A stretch of 64,000 nucleotides of DNA from the NCBI RefSeq assembly GCF_046600715.1, contig NZ_JBJMAV010000003.1:62001-126000 (forward strand), given 5' to 3'. Shown one piece after another: positions 28,862 to 36,652 of this stretch. Made by a program: the position numbers and the translations under genes. The stretch is from Lysobacter_C viscosus. Lineage in GTDB: Bacteria; Pseudomonadota; Gammaproteobacteria; Xanthomonadales; Xanthomonadaceae. The notes under the pieces are model-generated. The model ran no database searches. It worked only from the letters and a program-made list of their open reading frames with translations, and was not told the origin of the DNA. Each line of letters starts with the position of its first letter. The stretch's first letter is position 1.

Positions 28862-30811
28862 TCAGTTCTTCTTGCCCTTCCCCTTCCCCTTCCCCTTGCC
28901 CTTGCCGCGGCCCTTGCCCTTGCCGCCGCCGAACCATCGCTGTCGCAGCGACTGCAAGCGCGAGCGCGGCGCGCTTTCGCGGATGCGGGGCGGGGGTGGG
29001 GCACCCAATACGCGGGCGCCGATGGCCGGGGCGGTGAATTGCGCCCACATGCGGGCGGGCAGGCCGCCGCCGGTCACGTCGCGCATCGGGGCGTTGTCGT
29101 CGTTGCCGACCCACACGCCCACCGCCAGGTCGCCGGCCAGGCCGATGAACAGCGCATCGCGGTTGTCCTGGGTGGTGCCGGTCTTGCCGAATGCCGGCTG
29201 CGACAGCCGCGCGGCGCGGCCGGTGCCCTCGTTGACGGCGCCGTCCAGCAGCTCGAGCAGGGCGACGCGCTCGTGGTCCTTGAGCACCGCTTCGCCGTCG
29301 TGGTCCTTGGCGTCGGGGTGCTGCACGCCGTGCGGCTTGACCGGCGCGGTGGGCGAGCCCAGCGCGGCGTAGGCGGCGGTCAGTTCCAGCAGGTTGGTCT
29401 CCGACACGCCCAGCGCCAGCATCGGGTCGTTCTTCAGCTCGCTCTGGATGCCCAGGTCGCGCGCGGCCCGCGCCACCGCACGTGGGCCGACCTGCTCGGT
29501 CAGGCGCGCGGCCACCACGTTGCTGGACTGGGCGAACGCCTGCCGCAGGGTGAGCTGGCCGGCGTAGCTGTCGTTGTAGTTGCTGGGCGTCCACTCGCCG
29601 ATGGTCAGCGGCGTGTCGTCCACCACGGTGTCCAGGGTCATCCCGTCGCGCAGCGCGGCCAGGTAGACGAACAGCTTGAAGGTGGAGCCCGGCTGGCGCT
29701 GCGCCTGGGTGGCGCGGTTGAATGCGCTCTTGGCGTAGTCGCCGCCGCCGACCATCGCCACCACCTCGCCGTTGGTGCGCATCGCCACCAGCGCGGCCTG
29801 GCCGACGCCGTCGCGCGCGCCGCTGCGCAGCGCGTCGCGCACCACGCGTTCGGCCAGCGACTGCAGGCGCGGGTCCAGCGTGGTGGGCACTTCCACTTCG
29901 CCGTAGGCCGCCTCGAACAACGCCTTGGCCTGCGGCGACACCCAGTCGGCGAAATAGCTACCCACCGGCAACGACGTGCGGCCTTCGCGCAGGCGGGCCG
30001 GACGCGCGGCCTCGGCCTCCTCGGCGGTGATGGCGCCGTTGTCCACCATGGCCTGCAGCACCACCCGGGCGCGCTCGCGTGCGCCGTCCAGGTTGTCGGT
30101 GGGGGCCAATGCCGAGGGCGCCTTGATCATGCCGGCCAGCATCGCCGCCTCGCCCAGGTCCAGTTCCTCGGGTTCGCGGTCGAAGTAGTGCCGGGCCGCG
30201 GCGCGCAGGCCGTACACGCCATCGCCCAGGTAGATGCTGCTGAGGTAGCGCGAGAGGATTTCGTCCTTGTCCAGCCGCGCCTCCAGCCACAGCGCGATCA
30301 ACGCCTCCTGCGCCTTGCGACGGAAGGTGCGGTCCGGTTCAAGGAACGAGGTCTTGGCCAGCTGCTGGGTGATGGTGCTGCCGCCCTGCTGGATCTCGCC
30401 GGCTTCGGCGTTGTGGCGTGCCGCGCGTGCCACGCCGCGCGGGTCGATGCCGAAGTGGCGGTAGAAGCGCCGGTCCTCGATCGACAGCACCGCGTCGCGC
30501 ACGTGCGGCGGCAGTTCGCTGGCCACCACCGGCGCTTCCTTCAATGCGCCGCGCCGGGCGAACGGCGTGCCCTCGCTGTCCACCAGCACCAGCGTCGCCT
30601 CGGGCAGCGGATCCAGTGCCCGCGAGACCGGCAATGCCCAGCTCAACCACATGAAACCCACCAGCAGCACCGCGCCGACCGCGCCGGCGGCACGCCATGG
30701 ATGCGCCTTCACCCCCGCCTTCAGGCGTGCCGTGCGGGTTGCGGGTTCGGGGGGCGACGCGGCGCCCGGTGCGGTGCCGGTGAAGTCGGGCGCATCGACA
30801 ATTTCGTTCAT
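28862..30811 (-). CDS. Class A penicillin-binding protein (PBP1 family)
   Basis: 649 residues, bifunctional peptidoglycan synthase. A single membrane anchor lies at about residues 38-60. The glycosyltransferase GT51 domain has LSIEDRRFYRHFGIDPRG, GGSTITQQLAKTSFLEP and RKAQEALIALWLE. The transpeptidase domain has RQPGSTFKLFVY (catalytic SxxK), SSN, and KTGTTQDNRDALF. After the transpeptidase domain the protein ends in a Gly-Lys tail (GGGKGKGRGKGKGKGK) built from CCCTTG/CCCTTC hexamers in the DNA, an unusual basic extension. The gene is divergent from the gene at 31036. Confidence 0.94.
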   Translation of the reverse strand: MNEIVDAPDFTGTAPGAASPPEPATRTARLKAGVKAHPWRAAGAVGAVLLVGFMWLSWALPVSRALDPLPEATLVLVDSEGTPFARRGALKEAPVVASELPPHVRDAVLSIEDRRFYRHFGIDPRGVARAARHNAEAGEIQQGGSTITQQLAKTSFLEPDRTFRRKAQEALIALWLEARLDKDEILSRYLSSIYLGDGVYGLRAAARHYFDREPEELDLGEAAMLAGMIKAPSALAPTDNLDGARERARVVLQAMVDNGAITAEEAEAARPARLREGRTSLPVGSYFADWVSPQAKALFEAAYGEVEVPTTLDPRLQSLAERVVRDALRSGARDGVGQAALVAMRTNGEVVAMVGGGDYAKSAFNRATQAQRQPGSTFKLFVYLAALRDGMTLDTVVDDTPLTIGEWTPSNYNDSYAGQLTLRQAFAQSSNVVAARLTEQVGPRAVARAARDLGIQSELKNDPMLALGVSETNLLELTAAYAALGSPTAPVKPHGVQHPDAKDHDGEAVLKDHERVALLELLDGAVNEGTGRAARLSQPAFGKTGTTQDNRDALFIGLAGDLAVGVWVGNDDNAPMRDVTGGGLPARMWAQFTAPAIGARVLGAPPPPRIRESAPRSRLQSLRQRWFGGGKGKGRGKGKGKGKGKGKKN

Positions 30812-31035
30812 CCGCGGATTTTCCGCGTTGGAGGGTCATCGGTTGCGTGAAGCGCGGACGCGAAGCGGGGTGGCCGGGTGCGCGGTGCCGCCGATTGCGG
30901 ATGCGATCCGGCGCATATCGCGGCGCGGTCACGGGCCGTTTGCGATGCTCGGGCGGCGTCGGTCGACCTGCGTACGCGCGACGGGTGCGCACCCGCATTC
31001 GCGACCGGCGCTCCCCCACACACACTGGAGCCCCC

Positions 31036-31308
31036 ATGACCAATTCCAGCGACAGTTCCGCCGGATCCAGCGCCCGCAGCCAGGGCGTGGCCAGCGGCAA
31101 GAAGACCGGCCTGCACCAGCCTTCGGACGACAACCGGATCGAGGACAAGCTCGGCAACGTCGACCTCGAATCCCGCGGCATCAAGGTGCACGACCACCTG
31201 CGCAACAAGCGCGGCAAGGGCGTGGCCGGCGAGTACGACGACTCCATCAACCACGACGCCGACGAAGGCTACGTGCAGGACAACGCCGCAGAGCGGCCCA
31301 AGGAGTAG
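31036..31308 (+). CDS. Hypothetical small hydrophilic protein
   Basis: 90 residues. ATG 31036 follows GGAG at 31027. The protein is charged and Ser/Gly/Asp-rich with no hydrophobic segment (DLESRGIKVHDHLRNKRGKG in the middle). It looks intrinsically disordered. I do not recognise a family. Downstream are REPs and a strong terminator. Confidence 0.65.
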   Translation: MTNSSDSSAGSSARSQGVASGKKTGLHQPSDDNRIEDKLGNVDLESRGIKVHDHLRNKRGKGVAGEYDDSINHDADEGYVQDNAAERPKE

Positions 31309-31363
31309 CGGCCTTCGGTCAGGCGGCACGATGCCCGGCCGGCATGCCCGCGTGGGCATTGCG

Positions 31364-31488
31364 ATCGCGACTTACGTCGCTCCTACAGGGGATGCGATCG
31401 CGACTTGCGTCGCTCCTACGGGGGTGGCGGGAATTCTGCCGCAACCGGGCCGGCGCATGCCGTTGTAGGAGCGACGTAAGTCGCGAAC
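31364..31488. repeat. REP cluster
   Basis: Two inverted class-1 REPs (GATCGCGACTTACGTCGCTCC near 31364 and GATCGCGACTTGCGTCGCTCC near 31396) and one direct copy near 31463. They lie between the 31036 gene and its terminator. Confidence 0.85.
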
Positions 31489-31519
31489 TGCATCCGAACG
31501 CTTTGCGATCACAGTCCGG

Positions 31520-31557
31520 GCGCCGCTCCCGCAGGCAATGCGGGTGCGGCGCTTTTT
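31520..31557 (+). terminator. Rho-independent terminator
   Basis: GCGCCGC-T-CCCGCA, loop GGCAA, TGCGGG-T-GCGGCGC, then TTTTTC. The stem is 13 pairs with one internal T-T mismatch. It lies 210 bp after the 31036-31308 gene, beyond the REPs. Confidence 0.85.
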
Positions 31558-31615
31558 CGTAAGTGCCTGTTGAACGACGTGTCCGGGCTGCCGCCCACCG
31601 CGTGCCGGCAGGCGC

Positions 31616-32518
31616 TCAGCCGTTAAGCGGCAGCGCCGTCGGGGTGGCGGCGACCGGTGCGACCGGCACTGCATCCGACGCGGGTGCCAGGCCCTTCCAC
31701 TTCCACAGCAGGCCGATCAGCAGCAGGTCGACCAGGATCCCGAGCACGCTGGCCTCCGGCCCGAACTCGCCACCGGTGAGCCACGTCGCCTGGCCCTGGA
31801 ACACGGGTTGCAGCCAGCCCGGGTGGTCCATGCCGCTGACGCCGAACCCGAGCACGTAACCCTGCGCCCAGTTCCAGCCCAGGTGGATGCCGATCGGCAA
31901 CGCCAGGCTGCGGGTGCGCAGGTAGGCCAGGCCCAGCAGGATCGCGGCCAGGCCCAGTTCGATGCTCGCAACCAGCCTGGTCGTGCCGTCCATGCCGGGG
32001 TTGTCCCAGTGGCCGAACGCGAACAGCAGCGCGAAGGCGATCTGCGCCACCCACGCCCCGGCGCCTGCCACCAGCCGTTGGAACAGGAAGCCACGGAACA
32101 GGTTTTCCTCCAGCAGCGAGACGAACAGGAACACGTACAGCCCGTACCCAAGCGCGGCCAGGCTGCGTTCGGGGTCCGGCTGGAAGCGCACCCCGCCGAT
32201 GGCCAGGATCAGCCCCGCGGCCAGCAGCAGCGAGCCCATGCCCAACGCCATGCCCAGCGCCGCGTGGCGCCACCACCGGCGGTCCATCTGGAAGCCGACG
32301 CTGGCCAGTCGCTCCCGGCGCAGGCGCAGTACCGCCCAGGTCGCCAGCAGCGTCAGCAGGAACGGGACCGGCTCCAGCCATGCCTCGGTCACGCCGAGCT
32401 GCGCCAGTGCGGCCTTGAGCGGTGCGTACACCACGCGGGTGGCGGCGATGAAGGCGATGAAGACCAGCATCCACCAGCCGTTGCGCAGCCGGCGGTCGGC
32501 GTCAAACAGAATGTTCAT
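31616..32518 (-). CDS. CPBP family intramembrane metalloprotease
   Basis: 300 residues with about eight hydrophobic segments. The Abi/CPBP motifs are present: LLEENLFRGFLF (EExxxR), LLFAFGHWDN (FxxxH) and IGIHLGWNWAQG (HxxxN). The family includes prenyl-protein endopeptidase-like enzymes and bacteriocin self-immunity proteins. The ATG 32518 gives MNILFDADRRLRNGWWML; the longer frame to 32569 is rejected because it has no signal or family match. It is 62 bp downstream of the MarR gene and probably shares its promoter. Confidence 0.88.
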   Translation of the reverse strand: MNILFDADRRLRNGWWMLVFIAFIAATRVVYAPLKAALAQLGVTEAWLEPVPFLLTLLATWAVLRLRRERLASVGFQMDRRWWRHAALGMALGMGSLLLAAGLILAIGGVRFQPDPERSLAALGYGLYVFLFVSLLEENLFRGFLFQRLVAGAGAWVAQIAFALLFAFGHWDNPGMDGTTRLVASIELGLAAILLGLAYLRTRSLALPIGIHLGWNWAQGYVLGFGVSGMDHPGWLQPVFQGQATWLTGGEFGPEASVLGILVDLLLIGLLWKWKGLAPASDAVPVAPVAATPTALPLNG

Positions 32519-32580
32519 GCACGTGTCCTTGTCGGAAACCATGCCCGCGGTCGCGGGCGCATCGATCACGCCGGGGCCGG

Positions 32581-33087
32581 CTATCGCGGCAGCGTCCGGT
32601 CCATTTTCGTCAGCAGGGCCGCCAGCGTGGTGCGCTCGCGCTCGGTGAGCCCGGTCACGGCGTCGGTGGCTTCCTCGAAGCGGGCGACGATGGCCTTGTC
32701 GATCAGCCGCACGCCCGCCGCGGTCAGGCCCGCGGAGGTGGAGCGGCGGTCGTGGGGGTTGTCACGCCGGGTGATCAGGCCGTTGCCCTCCAGCCGGTCC
32801 AGGCACGCGGTCATCGCCCCGGAGGTGATCAGCACCGAGGCGCGCAGTTCCGTCGGGGTCAGCCGGTACGGCTTGCCCCCGCGGCGCAGCGTGGCCAGCA
32901 CGTCCAGGTCGGTGTAGTGCAGGCCCAGTGCCTTCAGCGCCACGTTGGCGCGCCCTTCCAGCCGCCGCCCCAGGCTGAGGATGCGGCCGACCACGGCCAT
33001 CGCCTCGACATCCAGGTCCGGGCGCTCCCGGCGCCAGTCGGCCAGCAGGTCTTCCACCTTGTCCATGTGTCCGTTCGGTTGCTGCAT
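32581..33087 (-). CDS. MarR family transcriptional regulator
   Basis: 168 residues. The winged-helix core contains DLDVLATLRRGGKPYRLTPTELRASVLITSGAMTACLDRLEGNGLI, then a beta-wing with RDNPHDRRSTSAGLT, the MarR signature. The start at 33087 has GGAGG eight bases upstream, better than the ATG at 33066. A 17-bp perfect palindrome lies in its own promoter, so autoregulation is likely; the CPBP protease is the probable co-regulated gene. Confidence 0.92.
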   Translation of the reverse strand: MQQPNGHMDKVEDLLADWRRERPDLDVEAMAVVGRILSLGRRLEGRANVALKALGLHYTDLDVLATLRRGGKPYRLTPTELRASVLITSGAMTACLDRLEGNGLITRRDNPHDRRSTSAGLTAAGVRLIDKAIVARFEEATDAVTGLTERERTTLAALLTKMDRTLPR

Positions 33088-33115
33088 CCCGGGGTCCTCC
33101 GTGTGCCAGGCCGGT

Positions 33116-33144
33116 AATATCCACGCAAAGTATCTTTGCGTCAA
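33116..33144 (-). promoter_or_regulatory. MarR promoter with operator palindrome in the spacer
   Basis: On the minus strand, TTGACG (33144-33139), a 17-bp spacer and GATATT (33121-33116) form a sigma70-like promoter. The spacer contains the perfect inverted repeat CGCAAAG-ATA-CTTTGCG (33124-33140 on the plus strand). It begins about 37 bp upstream of the marR start codon. Confidence 0.75.
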
Positions 33145-33219
33145 GCTATATCGACAGAGGGCGAGGGACGGGCAGCGGGGAACCGGAGCGAGGCGGCGCC
33201 CAGGGCCGCTTTCCCGCGG

Positions 33220-34173
33220 CTAGGCGGCCATCCGGTGCGCGTAGTAGGGGCGCTCGCGGTCGTCGAGGATCGCGTACTGCGCGGCCAGGTTGGCCGGGTC
33301 CGGACTGAGCCAGGCCTGCAGGTGTTCGGGTTTGATCGGAATCACGCAGCGGTCGTGTCCGGCGGCCGCGACTTCGGGCGGCGGGTCGTCGGTGATCGCC
33401 GCGAACGACAGCAGCTCCTCGCCATCCGGCCCGGTCCAGCGCGACCACAGGCACGCCACCAGCATGTCCTGCGGGGGGTCGGGCCGGAACTCGAGCACCA
33501 CGCTGGATTCCTTCTCGCCCGGGTCCAGCGACCGGCCCTCGGCGGCGTGGCGCGGCACGTGTTCGTGGAAAGCGGTCAGCACCGCGACCCCGTGGGTGCG
33601 GCCGAACTGGCCCTTCCAGAACCCCTCCAGGTTGTCGCGCCGCGCGTTGTAGGTGCCGGGGTACTTGCGGTCGTAGTCGGCGGGCTTGCCGCACGGCCGG
33701 CACTGGTAGCGCATCGGCTTGATCACCCGCTGGCCGCGCTCGGCCACCATGACCGGTGCGTAATAGCCCGGGTAGATGCGCGCGTCATCGTCGCCGGGCG
33801 CGCGCCTGAGTTCGGCCAGCCGCAGCTGGGCGCGGGTGATCTTGGACGTGGCGATGCGCCGGTCGTCTGCCGCCTTCTTGGTCGGCTTGTCACCCGCCAG
33901 TACCCGTTCGGCCTTGGCCAGCCGGGTGCGCTGGGCAAACAACTCCTGCTCCAGCCGCGTGGCCTCCGCCGCGGCGTGTGCGTGGATCAGCGGGTGCAAC
34001 TCGCTTGCCGCCGGGTCGCCGAGGAAGGCCGCATCCAGCGCCCGCGGCACCTTGGCCTTGCCGTCCTGCTGGCGCAGCCAGTACAGGTGGAAGAAGTCCT
34101 GCAGGTCGACCGTCGCGCCATGGCGGCGGACGAACTTCGCGTAGTCGGCGCGGATCTGGGCCGAGTAGCACAT
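33220..34173 (-). CDS. SOS-response-associated peptidase (SRAP/YedK-like), enlarged
   Basis: 317 residues versus about 220 for E. coli YedK. Cys2 (MCYSAQ) is the residue that crosslinks abasic sites in ssDNA. The other catalytic residues can be placed: Asn in TYNARRDNLEGF, Glu in TAFHEHVPRH, and His in AAGHDRCVIPI. About 100 extra residues between the Cys end and the core are charged and helical (EATRLEQELFAQRTRLAKAE) and then hold a CRPC pair. The family protects abasic sites in single-stranded DNA. Start at 34173; the open frame upstream to 35124 is antisense to nothing real and is rejected. Confidence 0.85.
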   Translation of the reverse strand: MCYSAQIRADYAKFVRRHGATVDLQDFFHLYWLRQQDGKAKVPRALDAAFLGDPAASELHPLIHAHAAAEATRLEQELFAQRTRLAKAERVLAGDKPTKKAADDRRIATSKITRAQLRLAELRRAPGDDDARIYPGYYAPVMVAERGQRVIKPMRYQCRPCGKPADYDRKYPGTYNARRDNLEGFWKGQFGRTHGVAVLTAFHEHVPRHAAEGRSLDPGEKESSVVLEFRPDPPQDMLVACLWSRWTGPDGEELLSFAAITDDPPPEVAAAGHDRCVIPIKPEHLQAWLSPDPANLAAQYAILDDRERPYYAHRMAA

Positions 34174-34238
34174 GGCAGCGGGGTCATGGCGGCGGGTGGT
34201 CAGGGTACGCCCGCTTGGCGGAACGCAATGGGATGGCC

Positions 34239-35912
34239 TCAGGCGCGGGCCACCTGCGCGGGTTCGCGCTCCGCCGGTGCGGGCATCGCGGGCTGGGGCG
34301 ATGCCGCTTGCGTGCGGTCGGCCAACCGCTCGAGCGATTGCTCCACCGTGGCGGCGATCGCATCGTGGGTGCGCATGTGGCCCACGCGGCGCGCGGGGTC
34401 GCTGGGCTCGCCCTGGATCACGAACACGTTCGCACCCTTGCCCAGCGCATCGGTCTGCGCGCTGAGCACCACGTGGTCGATGCGCGTCAGCCCGCGCGAT
34501 TGCGCAAGCACCGCCAGGCTGGCGCTCATGCGCTCGCTGGCCTCGTCCGGGGTGCGGCCGAGTTCGCGGTCCAGGCGATGCACGCCGGCACGGGCCTGGT
34601 CGAGCAACGGGTGACCGGTGGTCTCCGCGCGCGCACCGGTCTCGCCCCCGGTCGACGTGCTCGGGGTCGGGTCTCCGTCGGCGCCCACGCGGCGTGGATC
34701 CACGCCGGGCGGGCGCAGCGGCGGCGCGCCGGGGTCGACGTGCATCAGGGTGCGCGTCTGCTGCGCGGTGTCCTCGAACAGGTCGACGATGCCACCAGCG
34801 TGGCGCGTGCGCGACAGGCGGTCGCGCGACACCGCCGACCACTGCCCGTCCACGTGGCGGACACCCTCGCCCTCGAGGTTCCACAGCACCAGGTCGTCGC
34901 CGGCGGCGTACAGGCCTGCGGTGGGCGCGTTGCCGCGCTCGGCCTGCGGCCGGCCCCACGCGTAGCTGCCGCCCTCGTCCATGGCCTCGATCAGCCGCGG
35001 CGCCTGGTTGGGCTGCAGGAACAAGGTCTTGACCGAGGCGTACTGGTGCGGGAGGTCGGGCCGGGCGGGCACCCGGTCCAGTTGCGTGGGATTGACCATG
35101 GGGTCGGCCACGACGGCCGCCCACGCGCCGGCAAGCGGGCTGCGGGGGTCTGCGTTGCGGAGGTCTATGAGGACTTCGGCGGCGTGCGAGGTGTGCACCC
35201 GACCGGACTCGACGTAGTCGGTTCGAATGCCATCTTTGCGAAGGTCGTCGACGGTGCGGTTGACCTGCTCAACGGACGTCAACCGCCCGTTGTCCATATC
35301 TCGAATAATTCGGGGCGTCCAAGTGCTGCCACTCTGGTTCTGGAGCTTCATGACAACCGCGGCCAACCGGACCTGGTCGTCAGCCGGCGACGTGCGGTAG
35401 AGCGTGGTGGTTCGCAGTTGCTGCGCAACGCCCGACAGCAATCGGTCGATCTGTGCAACATCTCGATCATGTACGAACGAAATGCCTTCCTCACTGCGGA
35501 GGTAGGCGTTTAGGTGATCCATAGCCTCGGCGTTGGGCGGGCGCCCGTTATCCCTGCTGATAGCCGCGCCAGTACGTGCAAGGTCCGTTGTCAGTTGGCG
35601 TTGGCTCGAGTCGGAAAGAATCCGGGATGGCTGATGTTGGCGCGCCCAGGATTGGAAGCTGGAGACAAGCTCCCGGGCGACTTCAGGGTGCTGGCCCAGG
35701 TCCGTCTGTAGCGTGCCGATCGAAAAGCCGCTGTTGCCGACAGGCTCCATGACGCCCTTTCGGATGTTGCCGGCAAAGGAGAGCCGGTGGGACACGTCGC
35801 GACCCCCGAAACCGCCTTCCGATCCTATGCCGATCGCGAAGTAGGCAATCGCACGGAGCTCGTCGTCGGTAGGGCTGTTTGGGGGTTGCGTCCGGGTTAT
35901 TGAAGGTGTCAT
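34239..35912 (-). CDS. Type IV secretion antibacterial effector with XVIPCD domain (X-Tfe)
   Basis: 557 residues. The C-terminal 120 residues are an XVIPCD: HPLLDQARAGVHRLDRELGR, LAQSRGLTRIDHVVLSA and GANVFVIQGEPSDPARRVGHM, plus a Gln-rich end. This domain docks on the VirD4 coupling protein of Xanthomonas-type T4SS. The N-terminal 250 residues (IAYFAIGIGSEGGFGGRD, SIGTLQTDLG) are toxin-like, possibly lysozyme-like with Glu in GSEGG as a candidate acid; this is weak. AGGAG is 7 bp before ATG 35912. The cognate immunity gene is 23 bp upstream. No T4SS genes are in the window. Confidence 0.82.
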   Translation of the reverse strand: MTPSITRTQPPNSPTDDELRAIAYFAIGIGSEGGFGGRDVSHRLSFAGNIRKGVMEPVGNSGFSIGTLQTDLGQHPEVARELVSSFQSWARQHQPSRILSDSSQRQLTTDLARTGAAISRDNGRPPNAEAMDHLNAYLRSEEGISFVHDRDVAQIDRLLSGVAQQLRTTTLYRTSPADDQVRLAAVVMKLQNQSGSTWTPRIIRDMDNGRLTSVEQVNRTVDDLRKDGIRTDYVESGRVHTSHAAEVLIDLRNADPRSPLAGAWAAVVADPMVNPTQLDRVPARPDLPHQYASVKTLFLQPNQAPRLIEAMDEGGSYAWGRPQAERGNAPTAGLYAAGDDLVLWNLEGEGVRHVDGQWSAVSRDRLSRTRHAGGIVDLFEDTAQQTRTLMHVDPGAPPLRPPGVDPRRVGADGDPTPSTSTGGETGARAETTGHPLLDQARAGVHRLDRELGRTPDEASERMSASLAVLAQSRGLTRIDHVVLSAQTDALGKGANVFVIQGEPSDPARRVGHMRTHDAIAATVEQSLERLADRTQAASPQPAMPAPAEREPAQVARA

Positions 35913-35935
35913 CCGTGACTCCTGTGGAGGGCGAG

Positions 35936-36406
35936 TCAGTCGATATCTTCTGGACAGGCGACGAAGGGCGCTTCCAGTGGCATCGACTCAGCGCGTTCCA
36001 GAGTGATGTAAAGCCGATGCCCGTTGCTCCCCCAGCCGCGGTACCACTGCAGCGCACCGTCGTGCAGCACGAAGTAGTCGGACCATTCGCGGAATGCAGG
36101 GCATTCGTCGGGAAGGCCGTCGGGGGCTTCCGTGCAGAAGCGCGCTTCCAGTTTTTGGCCGCTGATGCGGCCTTCCATCAGCCCTGCTTGGCCACGCCCG
36201 CGGCGGCCGTCGCCGTCGTCCCACGTGCCCCTTATCCCGTCGCTGTCCTCGACCAATTGCAAATTGGCCATGTGCTGCCAACCGCACTGTTCCGCATAGG
36301 ACCAGTTCCCCGCGAAAGCGGCAGGCGAAGGGGTGGGGGTGGTGCTGCAGGAAGAAATCAGCGCCGCGCAGGCCAGCGCAATGAGCATCCGTGTCATGCG
36401 TGTCAT
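35936..36406 (-). CDS. Putative immunity lipoprotein (X-Tfi) for the adjacent effector
   Basis: 156 residues with a lipoprotein signal ending in lipobox ISSC, so it is periplasm-facing. The mature domain is about 130 residues, acidic, with one Cys pair (FCTE and DECPAF) and no recognised fold. Its position just before an XVIPCD effector gene and its lipoprotein signal are typical of X-Tfi immunity proteins, which block effectors in the periplasm. The function is inferred from context only. Confidence 0.7.
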   Translation of the reverse strand: MTRMTRMLIALACAALISSCSTTPTPSPAAFAGNWSYAEQCGWQHMANLQLVEDSDGIRGTWDDGDGRRGRGQAGLMEGRISGQKLEARFCTEAPDGLPDECPAFREWSDYFVLHDGALQWYRGWGSNGHRLYITLERAESMPLEAPFVACPEDID

Positions 36407-36652
36407 CCGTGATCAAGCAGAGCGGGCTTTATAGCCGAAGGCAGGCCCGGGCGCCAAACCGGGGGGCGGAGGGCGCACGGCTCGAGCATCGACCCCATTT
36501 CGGCGACGGTAAGCCGGTGTCGTTTCACCCAAGCGCCTCGGAAAGGCACGCACGGCCGCGCGCCATGCCTTTCGACACTCTGCGCCGGAGGTCCCCCTGC
36601 GGCATGATCGACGTTCCCGGGGGCGTGGCTCCCGTCTGATCACGGAGTGCCC

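Noticed and set aside
34174..35124. Extension of the SRAP frame upstream of Met at 34173
   Set aside because: It overlaps the effector gene in another frame, and SRAP enzymes need Cys directly after the initiator Met, as seen at 34173.
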